Below are positions 33,101-43,600 of a stretch of DNA of 55,830 nucleotides, in pieces. The first letter of the stretch is position 1; each line of letters starts with the position of its first letter. The notes below the pieces were generated by a model. That model was not told the origin of the DNA. It saw only the letters and a program-made list of their open reading frames with translations, and searched no databases. The translations under genes were made by a program, and so were the position numbers. The DNA is from a virus: positions 1 to 55,830 of IMG/VR virus record IMGVR_UViG_3300033273_000350, one strand, 5' to 3'.

Positions 33101-35640
33101 GTTACGAAATGAGAGATCGTATTTTCTGTTGCGATTTTTGCAGAGTTATCGTTCTCATCTTTTAGAACTTCTCCTGATTTAAACTCACCAGAGAGTTTAC
33201 GAATCATTAGAATTCCAGAACTACTAAATGCAGACTGTGTTGTTCCCTCTACGATACCATATGCTCCACTGGTTGCACCAATAATATAATCACCAGGACC
33301 AAATCCATTTTCTGGTTGACTCTCTAGAATAATCTTAGTAAAGAATTGAGGACCAAAGTATGATAATCCAAAAATACTATTGTATGCTTTGCTTCCATCA
33401 GACAGAGTACCTTTAGATACAACTACATCGGTATCTGAGTTAAAACCAAATCCTTTTTCTTTTAGTGTAAAGTTACTTGGTTTTGTTGTACCAATAAGTG
33501 GTGTTACAACTTCACTGTAGTCAACAATGTATCCTAACTTTTCTACAGGTATAATACTAGCAACTGTGATAACAATGTCATCAGTTGTATCTGCACCACC
33601 AATAGAACTTCCAAGAATGGTAATTGTTTCTGTTGGAGTATACCCAGATCCAGCATCAGCAATTGTTACGGATGAGATTGCACCAGTTCCATCTCTTACG
33701 ACATCAAACTTTGCATTGACACCATTAGCAGATGTGACACCAGTTACATCACTGTAAGTTTGTGAAGATTGACCAGCAAGAATTGTTCCGTTAGTCTTTG
33801 TGAAAGTTGCAATTGGACCTTGACCAGCACCAGTTGTTGTACCTAAGAACAAAAATCTTCTTGATCCATCATCTTCTGGGTCATATTCTAGTAGAGCAGA
33901 TAGTTCTGCTTTGTTACCAAGAAGTGTAATTTCAGCAAAGTTTTTATTGGGATCACCAGGGCTAGCATCTGCTCTCTTTACAATACTAAAACCAACTACC
34001 TTAAATGAGTTATATGCTTCTGGTAAACCAGATGCTCTAGTCGAAACAGCGTGTAATTCACCATTAGAATCACAGATGTCACTGAAGACTAGTGTTGGAC
34101 TTGCATTATTTATTGGGTTTGCTTTAAGAACTAAATTCTGTTGGCTAACTTCTACGGTTACGGTTTTAATACCATCAGAATCGGTAAAAAGAGATCCTCT
34201 GCGATTAATAGTATTGATTCTGCCATCAGCATCTTCGGTAGATCTTTGTGTTGATGTAAAATCAATCGCTCTTCCTACAACAGCATCATTGTATACGTTG
34301 TACAATTCTACATCTGGATATGCAGTAAGATCAGATCCTTCGGCATTTAGAGGAATAGAACCAGATACGTTCTTTACAGAATATGTTGGAAGACCTCTGG
34401 TTTTAATTGTAACATTGTCACTATCTAGAGTTTCTCTTGCCTTGCTTACTTCTAGTTCTTTAGTTTCTTTGTTTACAATTTCATATCCTCTAATGTATGC
34501 CTTTCCAGGTCCAACATTAGCAAGCATCTTTTCTGATGCATCTTGCTCAGAAAGTCCGTTATAATTTCCTTCACTGTCAGCGGCATAAACACCGTTGTTT
34601 CCTTCCTTCTGTGCGTATTCTCTTACATCTACAGAAAAGTTATCAACAACATAATCGCCAGACTCATCATAAGTTCTTCTAGCAAGTGTTTGCTCTAGAA
34701 GTGAATAGTCTGCTTGTACTACTTTTTTCTCAATTACTCCTCTTCTAACACGTAGTAATTGAATAAAGTTCTTATCAGTTTGAGTATCTAAAGAATACTG
34801 CTTGAGTGATAGAGAAATTTTTAGTCTGTGTGCTCCAGGAGCAGAGAAGTTTGAAGACCCAATTGCATTATCGTAGAGCGATGCATCTTCTTCTGGAGTT
34901 ACAATATCTTCCTCTACCAGGAATCCAATTTTTGCACTGGGTGCATTATAGTATGGATCGATTACTAGTAGTTGCTCGTCATTGCGAACAAAATAACCAT
35001 TTACAAAATAGATACCCTCTTCAACTTTTACCGCTGAAGCAAAACCCATTGCTGGACTTACAATAGAAGATTCTTCTTGCGTGTCTGGGTCTACAACAGT
35101 TAGTGCAGTCGGAAGAACAGATCCGTCTGTTCCAACAACCATTAATGGAGTGTTGATGCCATTAATGACTTCTAGAGTTTCACCTTGTCTAAAAGTAGTC
35201 TCATTATTAGCATTACCACTGGTTGTGTATACAACAAACAGAGTATCTGAATTGGTTTCTGTTGCTCCTTTACTAGAAACTACATTACCGATGACACCAG
35301 AAGTTAAACCACGAATTTGTTGCCCAACCAACGCTGAAATATCATACTTTTTGTATACGATATTTCCAGCACCATCATTTACTGCAACTTCTGATACAGA
35401 AGACAACTTAACAAAATCTAATTTGTTATTGAGTCCTACTTCACCAGGAATTACAAGTTCACCTTGCTTGAAAGAATACTTACCAAAACTTTCAATCTGA
35501 TTTTGAAGAATTGATTGAAGTTGCGTTAGCTCTCTTCCTTGAATGGAGTATCCAGGACGGAAAAGAACTTTATAAAAATTCTTGTTCGCGTCAAAGTCCT
35601 CGAAATAAGGATTTACATTAAGGTTCGTCTTCTGAGGCAT
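27157..35640 (-). CDS. Giant baseplate/fibre protein, DUF4815 family (gp10 position, 2827 aa)
   Basis: The N-terminus is the cyanophage DUF4815 signature: NPYFEDFDANKNFYKVLFRP, GYSIQGRELTQLQSILQNQI, ESFGKYSFKQGELVIPG. Further on are a long beta-rich body with at least one GSGYTPTETITI repeat, the segment RRYTMKDIGKLEKRIERLEY, a C-terminal region with NPLAQTFKIENFEGGCFATS, and DLYFNKKSTNIPIRVYL. That last part is the usual DUF4815-family C-terminal jelly-roll-like region in tail proteins. By T4 gene order it occupies the gp9/gp10 place, so it probably joins the baseplate wedge to fibres (inference). It has a perfect late box at 35675-35682 after the gp8 terminator. Confidence 0.82.
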   Translation of the reverse strand: MPQKTNLNVNPYFEDFDANKNFYKVLFRPGYSIQGRELTQLQSILQNQIESFGKYSFKQGELVIPGEVGLNNKLDFVKLSSVSEVAVNDGAGNIVYKKYDISALVGQQIRGLTSGVIGNVVSSKGATETNSDTLFVVYTTSGNANNETTFRQGETLEVINGINTPLMVVGTDGSVLPTALTVVDPDTQEESSIVSPAMGFASAVKVEEGIYFVNGYFVRNDEQLLVIDPYYNAPSAKIGFLVEEDIVTPEEDASLYDNAIGSSNFSAPGAHRLKISLSLKQYSLDTQTDKNFIQLLRVRRGVIEKKVVQADYSLLEQTLARRTYDESGDYVVDNFSVDVREYAQKEGNNGVYAADSEGNYNGLSEQDASEKMLANVGPGKAYIRGYEIVNKETKELEVSKARETLDSDNVTIKTRGLPTYSVKNVSGSIPLNAEGSDLTAYPDVELYNVYNDAVVGRAIDFTSTQRSTEDADGRINTINRRGSLFTDSDGIKTVTVEVSQQNLVLKANPINNASPTLVFSDICDSNGELHAVSTRASGLPEAYNSFKVVGFSIVKRADASPGDPNKNFAEITLLGNKAELSALLEYDPEDDGSRRFLFLGTTTGAGQGPIATFTKTNGTILAGQSSQTYSDVTGVTSANGVNAKFDVVRDGTGAISSVTIADAGSGYTPTETITILGSSIGGADTTDDIVITVASIIPVEKLGYIVDYSEVVTPLIGTTKPSNFTLKEKGFGFNSDTDVVVSKGTLSDGSKAYNSIFGLSYFGPQFFTKIILESQPENGFGPGDYIIGATSGAYGIVEGTTQSAFSSSGILMIRKLSGEFKSGEVLKDENDNSAKIATENTISHFVTKYRSTGGYTASSGPSNSVVTISINGQLFDTSKVTVSTNAAGEVMYVDIRDRASFTQTYSQPPVITVTTGLSNISLAARVDAILYRNTVVNYNPQDVKSFGAAFGSLGANKFTADIEDEKTEYVNLVSITEFTFSGKKGFKFLECNGFGGDATQFVKQGDYVQYTGTDGLSVKGMVQYATEPEGTIKSRIYLDKCLPEEVVNGNIVKIVPKIDNFAQGTLIYPTGSGQVSSISRGSEDSKIKYYYRRDFVTTSTTSGNFITFTAQLPFGTQRFVTFDESNFIMSVLDPGDSTNVKTGDIIYLTSDNIATSNTTDQASGLNAGSVIITLPTSVFNATANFPKLKLSATLELSKARPRIKTAVKNKRILIKSVGDRVIPIRGENFDDESTTISSYSDAFRVRYVYEGTSVAAPDVDTAGNLVGNGTDISDRFTFDDGQRDTYYDVSRLVLKPGYPAPTGQIVIAFDYFEHSQGDFCTVDSYSHEAGVTLEEIPSFNSSVHGIVSLKNVLDFRPKVDSSAYISGFANVSSRQEPTTTFTGEGGVVSVTPAPDSNLEYTFSFSQSEFLNRIDGIFLNKKGQFVLKEGNSSQNPTRPEPLDDAIALYYLYIPAFTTTSKDVRITPVDNRRYTMKDIGKLEKRIERLEYYTTLSILEQQALGMQIRDDIGFDRFKTGFIVDNFETHKIGDISSADYLCAIDTQQSVLRSQSNEESFGLREVNSRDDQRVIDGYQKTGDIVTLPYTTLPLLGNDFATKTINPNPFVALQYVGEGQLSPRIDPWYDKTVEPLIVDNNTQLYSIFIAKNEIRDSFSSLFNSFVINWVGSKDVSGEITSFGSINSDSAGSKVQQASVASSSNVSPQNNEIGKGLSTDSSDKGTVATSLRFFARSIAVKYVLRRLKPSTKLHPFLEGKDISRWVNPDNRFTGIAGSSLQGFNGPIITDENGNASGLILIPGGYAPLQNATWTGNPNTIDYDATSEQVRVTTGIKTFRFTSSASNAAKEEVDTYAEIKYYAIGRLPENPATINSTSPAIFKANEGVQIIDSVTDVEARPNPLAQTFKIENFEGGCFATSVDLYFNKKSTNIPIRVYLTNTESDKPGKYIVPGTEVSLVPNTRIRVFTSGTLTVTIGETITGARSNCSGPLAKVLDRNNNEVTASSSGVVTLTNEQVYTFVLDNHNGKEFVQNETLIIGSLTTYNATNNTDLSITIAKDAGKVSELVVKETGSNYDSAILSVESPQLPGGSVANGSVSISGGEIYNTDVTLFGSEYTAPPSIVVKGIGNGASGAVIEAKLTIDTPAVRMGVAIDPTGVTQSTTPTKFKFANPVYLQNNSKYALVIETDSTEYAIWTSRLGEIEIATSTPVTTQPLLGSVFRSQNVDTWAEDLFEDIKFTINRAEFDISRVGSLKVENEDLGYQLLGTNPIQTDGTSNAGATSDLFRNNNKILRILHPNHGFEDRGKSYVFFRNATEVAGVTATQLNTTLFEVKGAGVDYYHIENATVAANTLRGGGGNILVATNKKYERMYPQVNYLTFSATKVETKVKSTNIVPVDSNTTNYVSYSQTDYEKTFLNEIHYFNNQKVLASKINQTSNNLDRSFELKIDLSSTVSYLSPVIDLSSASVKYLSNRIEKSVGQEDRYGRRDQILKFKDVYYFSLANIPVGTDIDADNNQAIEGYESKAKGTIIRKTVVSGTTNIWVKVSTTNGFQKNEGIIFGGANASVSWDPAANAGAGGGGAVGSDPTREIFSVNVADLIVARNPSLLTSTFDNKIDGKVQFFDSKNQTITLKNDKKPYGNLGYTESLLESSSSGNARSGEGVEDIFRVGDIISYPDQASETAGYWEIKSIEYTDGIEFRPEITFSDSSSIAKYVSKEISIGNPGTSIDVRLTANVKNINDIQVLYRYKRSSSQEAFDNIEWEYFNGTGLPDTEEFPTSENSISGIVEKQSSYQELKFSVANLPEFSSFGVKIVMRSDDPVFVPKVQDLRAVASY

Positions 35641-35674
35641 CTTACTCCGCCAAATACTAGTATCTAGTCCCTAG

Positions 35675-35682
35675 TATTTATA
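35675..35682 (-). promoter_or_regulatory. Late promoter box TATAAATA
   Basis: Perfect T4 late consensus on the minus strand, just past the gp8 terminator and 35 bases upstream of the DUF4815 gene. No other late box is seen in the gaps down to 9778, so one transcript of about 26 kb may carry all the fibre genes. Confidence 0.75.
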
Positions 35683-35686
35683 GAGA

Positions 35687-35716
35687 TAAAAAAAATCCCC
35701 CGATTGCTCGGGGGAC
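35687..35716 (-). terminator. Factor-independent terminator after gp8
   Basis: Minus-strand stem CCCCCGA / TCGGGGG with a GCAA tetraloop, followed by eight T. It is the strongest terminator in the window and sits directly between the gp8 stop and the next late promoter. Confidence 0.88.
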
Positions 35717-35735
35717 CTAAATTATCTAATTTTGA

Positions 35736-37550
35736 TCAGAATTCGATAACAAGTTTGATATCTTCAATTTGGTCAGGAGCACGAGTGATTAGTCTTCTGT
35801 TCTCAACGTAAATGATGTCTCCTGAGTTGTTATCAATTTCAGGAGAAGCAAGACCGTTAGTTAGTTGTACACCTTCAACAACTGCGTTGTTGGTTGTGTC
35901 TGGAGCTCCTCCTGCTTGTGAGTCAGCACCTGTGACTGCTTGAGCACCATTTGCCTCAAAAGCATAAACCTTACCATCAGCATCAGTGTGCTGAGAAGGT
36001 GACTGATAATACTTGAGGATGCCATCGGTTGTTGAACCGCTGTCAAGAACCCAAGAAACTACAGTACCATATGCAGTATTAGCGCCATTATTTACAGTTT
36101 GACTGATAACTTCATCTGCAATGTAGTCAGTACCACCAGTACCAGTAATCTTAACTGAGAATAAACCTGAAAGTGTGCTTGCTGTCGCAAAAGCTGTTGT
36201 TGCAGCATCAAGAGGATCTTTGATAATACCGATTCTACGGAAGTCGTTGTCTACGGGGAAGTCACCAGAACCTTCTGCATAAGTTAAACGAATGTTAGTC
36301 ATAACACGCTTTGCATTGAGTTCTAGTTCCATATCAGAACCATGACCACCTCTAGGAGGTAGTACAACTTCTAGGTGTGAACGCTGACCAGTGGTTGAAA
36401 CTGGGCTAGTTAGGTTTGGTTGACCGAAGCAATTGCCGTCTGAAAGATCAACAGTTGCATAAGTGTAACCAGATCCTTTTGTAACAACAGTGAGGGTGTC
36501 AATAGCACCACCAGCAGTTGTGGTAATCTGAACAACACCACCAGATCCATCACCACGAATAGCACTATAGAGAGTAGAAGCAGCAGGAAGACCTGCGCCA
36601 TCATCAATTCTTAGTACAACATCAATTTCGCCATCTACTGCAGCTGCTGCAGTTGCAATTCTAGATGCTTCAGTTGGAAGAACTACAGGCAAGAAGTCAG
36701 AAGATAGGAAGCGTAGTACATCATCAGTTGGGAGTGTGTACATGTACTTCCAAATATATCCAGCACCAGCAGACTCAGTAAAGATTCCGTTGCTGTAGTT
36801 ACCAGAAGTTGTTAGTGGTTCTTGAGTTGCGTTCTGACCACCTGGGTTTGATGGGTTCTGACCGTTGTAAAGGCACTTGAATACTTCATAGTTGCTGTTC
36901 ATGACATAGAACTTAGCATCACCAATTGCAGTTGCACCAGTAGATGCTGCTTTACCAACTTGTCCACCACCCGCTGGGGTTGATGAATAATCTGGTTTCC
37001 ACATGTCAAAGATTGGGTTAGCAACCAAATCCCAGTTATAACGTCTTACAACGGCACGGGCATATTCGTCAGTGATTCTCTTTGCTGCAATGATGTCGTC
37101 GAAAACATCAAACTTCTCTGTTTGGTTATCTAGAGGTAGGGGTGGTTCGTTCTCTGTTCCGTAACGATATACACCAGCACTTGCAGTTACGCCAGTTGCA
37201 GCTGCGCCGTCCCACTCGACAAGACTTGCGCCAATTGCACCAGGAGTTGAGTTAACACCTTGTGATCCAAAGACTCCAGTTACGAGGATTGCATTGCTGT
37301 AAACTGCAGCAATCGTTGCTCTAAACGTTGCGTTAGCGTAAGCAGATCCAACATAGACCTCGTTACCAACAGTGAAACTTCCGCCAACAATGGAGTAAGT
37401 TTCGATGTAACCTGCCCATGCTTGGGGTCTTCCTACGAAGAAGTACATTCTTGTACGATCGGCGCTAGTATCATTAGCACCCTCAGAAAGCGATTCTAGG
37501 AATTGCTTAGCATTAAAAATTCTAAACTTATCAGAGATAATAGCAGCCAT
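35736..37550 (-). CDS. 8: Baseplate wedge protein, gp8-like
   Basis: A 604-residue homologue of T4 gp8 (334 aa), the dimeric wedge protein of the baseplate. Matching parts: the start SDKFRIFNAKQFLESL with MYFFVGRPQAW; the middle EVFKCLYNGQNP with GAGYIWKYMYTLPTDDVLRF (T4 GDGYVWEYLFEIPPDV); and the C-terminus DIIYVENRRLITRAPDQIED ending IKLVIEF (T4 MIYMENRPPIIMAMDQTEEI). The extra length is in the second half, which has one GSGYTYATVDL repeat. It is transcribed from a tandem late box at 37585-37598 and closed by its own terminator, so it forms a monocistronic late unit. Confidence 0.88.
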   Translation of the reverse strand: MAAIISDKFRIFNAKQFLESLSEGANDTSADRTRMYFFVGRPQAWAGYIETYSIVGGSFTVGNEVYVGSAYANATFRATIAAVYSNAILVTGVFGSQGVNSTPGAIGASLVEWDGAAATGVTASAGVYRYGTENEPPLPLDNQTEKFDVFDDIIAAKRITDEYARAVVRRYNWDLVANPIFDMWKPDYSSTPAGGGQVGKAASTGATAIGDAKFYVMNSNYEVFKCLYNGQNPSNPGGQNATQEPLTTSGNYSNGIFTESAGAGYIWKYMYTLPTDDVLRFLSSDFLPVVLPTEASRIATAAAAVDGEIDVVLRIDDGAGLPAASTLYSAIRGDGSGGVVQITTTAGGAIDTLTVVTKGSGYTYATVDLSDGNCFGQPNLTSPVSTTGQRSHLEVVLPPRGGHGSDMELELNAKRVMTNIRLTYAEGSGDFPVDNDFRRIGIIKDPLDAATTAFATASTLSGLFSVKITGTGGTDYIADEVISQTVNNGANTAYGTVVSWVLDSGSTTDGILKYYQSPSQHTDADGKVYAFEANGAQAVTGADSQAGGAPDTTNNAVVEGVQLTNGLASPEIDNNSGDIIYVENRRLITRAPDQIEDIKLVIEF

Positions 37551-37584
37551 TTGTTTTTCGTTCCGACGTGGGTTGTGCCTGAGT

Positions 37585-37598
37585 TATTTATATTTATA
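37585..37598 (-). promoter_or_regulatory. Tandem overlapping late promoter boxes TATAAATATAAATA
   Basis: Two TATAAATA cores, offset by 6 bases and sharing two, lie on the minus strand 35 bases upstream of the gp8 ATG. Both match the T4 late consensus exactly. Confidence 0.78.
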
Positions 37599-37605
37599 GC
37601 AATAT

Positions 37606-40600
37606 TTAGGAAATTACATGAGGGACAATTTCATCGCCATTTGTGACGACAGATGCGCCCCTAATAACAGTACATCCTGTAAATGATGTTGCTGTTTTTC
37701 CAGTATACTGAATAACAGATCCAGCAGAAGTGAATAAGTATCCAGAGGATGGGAAATATGTTGTGTCTTGTACGAATACAGTTGGTACTACAGCACCAGT
37801 GGATTGTACAATTCCAACTGGATTTTGGAATGAGGTATTTGCCATATTCCAATAAACTCCAGATCTTGTAAAGTTAGATTCTGCGCGATCAGTAAAGTCT
37901 TTGAGTGTGACATCAGCAAAATATCTATCAAATTCTGCCAAGGTCATACCAGACACGTTTGCTGCTCCATCATCAAGAGATGCATTAAATCTTCCAATAT
38001 TATGTCCAAGGTTGCCAACTTTATATCTACCAGTATAAGTTAGAACTCCAAAGTTTTGGTTCTTAACGTTAATAATATTTCCAGATCTCTGTGTCACAGT
38101 TTTTGAAACCAAGGTTACATTACCATTATTTCTAGTGACCACAGGGTTTGTCCAGAATACATCCTCAACAAAATAATCAACTAATCCAGAATCAGGAGTA
38201 AAGATTAGTAGTTCTGTCTTAGTAGTGTCTGGCAGAGTTACAACTGCAAGAGGTTCTAGTGCAGATCCAGAAGCACTAGTTTGTCTAAAGATTTCTGCTC
38301 CTGGTTGTGCAGTTGGACCAGCAGTAGAAGAAGAACTACTGATAACGTTGACACCACCAGGAACAACGGATACGTAATCTTCGATCTGGCGGATAAATGT
38401 TCCTGCTGACCAATTTTGTTCAGTAGTTCCATCAACTCCTCTCTTACAGAAGAGGAAACGATCGTCATACTTGCGTGGGTAGTAGATGACTTCATTTCCA
38501 ACAAGAAGTTTTCCACTGCTGTCAAACTTGCTTGTATCTGGGATGTATACAATAGTATCTCCAATACTGAGAGGAATTTGTAGTGTAGCAGCAGGTGCGT
38601 TATATACAACATTTTCAATGCGTGTATTGTCAATCTCACGAACAACAGATGTTGTGATTTCTTTGTTTGTAGTGAGAGTAGAAGATGTGAGTACGTTGAC
38701 AGCAGAAGTAAACAACAGTGAAGTGAGTTCTTTTACAACTCTCTTCTGCTCACCAACATCAATAGTTTCTACTCTATCAATAGATCTGTAAACTCCTTGT
38801 GCCCCTGGTTGCTCAGCACCAACAGGCATTTCAACATCTTCTGCCTCTGGCCAAATATTTTCAACAACATTGTCTTGGATATCCTGTACAGAGTCTAAAA
38901 CAATAGTAGAAACGAGAGCAAGTCCTGGTGGTGGTAGAGAAATACTATCAATGGTGCTGGAAATTGTAAGAGACTGCTTGATAACTTTGTTGATACCAAC
39001 CTTGATCACGTTGACTTCAACATCATTGTCTCGTACAATTTTGTACTGTCTTGTTACTACAACTTTTGGCGCTTCTGCATATCCACTTCCACCATCTAGA
39101 AGTTCAACAGAAACGACATGACCATTACTTACAATTACTTGTGCTTTTGCACCACCGCCACTACCACTCTTTGGTCTAAACTCAAGAAGTGGAGCAGTAT
39201 AATACTGATAAGCAGTTGGTTCACTAAAAGTTCCGTCTGCACGTTGAACTTTTTTATTCCAAGTTAATGTATGAACATAAGCATCAATTAAACTACTAAT
39301 TCTAAAAGTAGCTTCACCATTAGAACCTGTTTGTGGGATAGTAATTTCATCACCAATAGTATAATCAGATCCTTTGTTTACTACAGTAATGGTGTCAACT
39401 TCTCCATTGTTAACTGTAATATTAACAGTTAATCCAGATCCAGTGCCTCCAGTACATGTAATTCCATTCTCATCAGAATAATTTTCGCCACGATCAGCTC
39501 TCGAAATGAGGTTTGCAGAACCTCTCATATTGGCAACTACACTAAGTCCTTCACCACGGGTAATATCATTATATGGAGTTACTGTATAATCGCCATAATG
39601 ATCAGAAGTTACGTCCTTATTAGTTCTATACTCTTTTGCATAGATACTATCAGCAACTTTCTTGATAGTTCTGAAAGTTTTTTCACCGTCAATCTTAACT
39701 TTATCACCAGGGGCAATCTTAAAGAATCCTTTTTTCTGTAGAGCATCCTTTGTAAATGCTACATCATTTTTATACCAAGTTTGAGACTCTCTGCTCAACT
39801 CAGTAATGCCATCTGATCCAACATTTTCAGTTGTCAATGCAAATGCATTTGATAAAGGATTGATTGTAAATACAGGACCATTTGGACTTTGAAGTACGCC
39901 AAATGATAGAAGTTCAGATTCTAAAATGTTGTTGTTAGATCTGGTGCTTACGTAGAAGTAACCACCGTTCCACCAATAATTGATAAGTTTTCCAATTGGA
40001 TTTTGTGATCCATTGGATCTTTGTTGATAGATGTATACATTACTCCAATCAGTAGGAACTGGTTTTTTGGCATTCCACCAATTATTAAACTCATAATAAA
40101 CAGATCTGTTAGAATCATCGACACGAATAGTTTTTTCTAGTAAGTAACTTCCTGGTTCATGGTCATAGAAAGTTACTGTTTTTTCATATTCTTTGCCATA
40201 AAGTAATCTGATATCAACAACGTCTTCTTTCCTTAGTGGATATTTGAATGTAATTGCAGGTCCGCTCACAGTAAATGCAGATCCATATTCTTGAATTACA
40301 CCATTGACCAAAACAACTAAGAAGTCTTCATCATCAACATTAAGAACTTTGCCATCTTCAATTGAAACAATTAAGAATGGTCCTGCAAAAGAACTGTCAG
40401 CAACAGAGATGAGGGACTTATCTGTTGTAAATCTTCTGTAAGATCCAACATTATAAGCAAAGAATTTTTCTACTGCTGTTGCCTCTCCAATTGTTAGAGC
40501 AGAGAAATCTTGATCCCAAATTGGTGGAGAATCAAATACAATTTGATTTGGAGTTTTAGTTCTATCGATAAAATATGCATCAAAAGCAGGATCATCTAGA

Positions 40601-43600
40601 GCAAACTGTGGTCTCTGTAATACTCCATTCAGAGCAACGAATAAATTATCTTCTGGACCATCCAATAGAACATCACTTCCATCTTCCCAATATAGATCAA
40701 AGATCTTAGTTTCTCCATCGATGTAATCGGGTGTTGTTCTTGTTACAGACTGCTTATCAATAGCATTACTAATATTTGCTTGTAGAGAAGCAACAGCAGA
40801 AATAACATCTTCGCATTCTTGGAATGGAAGCAGAGTATCTGGAATAATATTGTAATTTGTGATTGGAGTTAGAGCTGTAAATCTTCCTGCCTTATTCTGA
40901 TTCAACGAGGTTGGTTGAATTACAGAAGGTCCAGTATTAAAGATGGTCTCGATAATATCATAGAAAGTATTGAGTGTAGACTCAACTTCTGCACAGGTTG
41001 GTGACAAAGCATCCGTAATAATATTATTATCAATTACTGGAGTGATATTAGTATATGGATTGCTACCACTCAAGGTTTGACGCATTGCTTGAACACAGAG
41101 TTCAACAATAACCTTTCTAAATGTTGCTAGAGTTTCTGTTAGTTGATTATTAACATACTGCAGTTGACTTCCAAGGAAATACAATTCTGCAAATTCAACA
41201 AGATCTGCATTTCCACCAAATCTCAAATGCTTAATAACTGCATCCAGTAAGAATCCAATATCTCTACGACACTTAGTTTCTTTTGAAGTCCAGTTGATAG
41301 CAGGATAAGTTGCCTTTGCCCAGTTTACAGCATAGTCTGTAATATATGGTCTGTTTGCATTAATGATATTTGATGCATCATAGAAAGTACCATTATTAAT
41401 ACCAGACATGATAAAGGTAACTTGGTCTAAGACAGTAAACAATGGTGGTACTGTAAATGTAAGTCCAGGTCCAATGCCGTAGCTATTGGGTGGTTGAACA
41501 CCAGCAATAGCAGTAGGACTAGTTACGTTACCAGTTTGTGTTCCACTGTAGAGTGTTATACCAGGACCAGCAGTGTTTGTTGGTGGTACACCACTATCAA
41601 ACAAAGCAGTAGCAGACATTCTAATCTCTGTTGAAGAAATTATTTCTTCAACAGTAACATTGTTTGCCCAAGGAATTGCTTTACCAGCACTAATTTTTGC
41701 TCCAACTGGAACTCTACTAGTGTCTGGAACTCTGAGTAAGTTGCTTCCTGCTGTGAATGAAGCATTTTTGGTTGTCCAATCCCAGTTTAATGTTGCAAAC
41801 TTTGCAAGTCTGATTGCATAATCAAACGCAGATTTGATATATGTTTCATATCCACTATATGTGTCAGAATAGTTTGCAGCATAATCAACTGATTTTGCAT
41901 TACCACCAAATCTAATATCATGCTCAACTGCTTGTAAAATCAATCTTACATCGTCTTTGAATCTCTGTTCTAAGATATTCCAAGGAATTGTATTGTTATT
42001 GATGATGGTAGAGTTTGTTGTTTCAAACCAACCAACAGTTTCTAGAACAATAAAATCTGTATTGAGTCTAATTTGATTTGCTGCATCTAACCATCTACCA
42101 TTCCTCTGATAGATATTTTTAACTTTTTTGAGTACCTTAGCATTCTCAGCATTTGATCTGAAACCAAATACTTTACCCAAGAATTTTTGTTGGGGAACAA
42201 GTTGTCCCTCAACAGTTTTCTGACCTAAAGGTGGCGCGGCAAAAGTAATAGAACTTCCAGAAACTGTAAATGCAACTCCTGGTTCTTGAATTACACCATC
42301 TAGTGTAATAACAAGTGCTTGATCGTTGTATGGAACAACGGGATTGTTTGAAGGATCTACTAATTGGAAAGTTTTTGTTCCTACCAGTTGACCATTAGAA
42401 TTAAACTCACCATCAAAGTTAGCACTAAGTTTTACTTCTGAAGCAAGTAAATCTGTAAAATTAAACTCCTGAACTGATACAGAACCTGTGCCTTCTCTAG
42501 ATCTATAATCCTCTACTCTTTGAATGCTCTGGGTAATAACTCTTCGCGTATTCTGAGAAACAATAGAAGCGTTAGCACCCAACTCAAGAACAGTAAAGTG
42601 ACTTGCTTTTGGAGAAGTTACTGGCATCTCTGCAGATGCTTTCGGATCTACAATAACTTCACCAAACAGTTTCATACCTGCTGGGTGAGTTGTACTCTTA
42701 ATTAAGTCTCTCCAAACATTGATTGATGTTCTAGACTTAATTACATACGAATAATCTTGATAGAAGAAGGAATCAGTAATTCTCTGGTTAGAGTTACCAA
42801 TTCGTCCCTTATCTGAGGTGTAGTATCCTTGATTATCATAAGTAGAAGTAATATCTGGATTGAATAGAGTTACAAAAGTTCCTGTAATCAAACCAGAATT
42901 TCCTGTCTTCAAACTCTGAATTGTAAAATTCTCTCTAAACTTACCTTGGACTCTTTCGACCTTCAATAAGTTAGATCCTTCACGCCATCCACCAATAGCA
43001 ACATATCCTCTGGCAACTTCTACATTGTTAATTCTTTGAATTACTACCTCACCTTGCTTGAATGCATTATCGGGATAATTATTTAAAATGAATGTATATG
43101 GAGAACTGTAATCAGAATATAGGGTTTTATCTTTGTGGAAAGAACCACCATTTCTGACAATAGAGACATTCTTAGGAACACCAATTTTTGCACCTCTTGT
43201 ATAGATAAATGCATCACTCTCTACAATAGCAATAGATGGTGCAGCAGTATATCCTTTGCCTCTATTCTTAACTCTAATATCTAAAATTTCTCCATTTCTA
43301 GAAATTACATTGAATGTAGCATCTCTTCCATCACCATCAGTAATTACAACTTTTGGATTTGAATAATTTGCACCCTTTGTGTCTACTCTAACTCCAACAA
43401 TAGTCTTTGTGTAATCATCATACAATACTGTTGCAGTTGCAATATTATCTGGTGCGGGAAGAACACCAGTTACAATTGGGGTCTTTTGGTAATTGTCTCC
43501 AATATTTGTAATTGATACTGAAGCAATTTCTCCAACAGCAAAAGCAGATGACGTTGTGTAAGTAATAGATCCACTACCATCCCATTGTGGCAACTTGTCT

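Noticed and set aside
34100-34120. A NATAAATA-like box on the minus strand
   Set aside because: It is inside the DUF4815 gene with no gene start nearby, so it is probably chance in AT-rich coding sequence.
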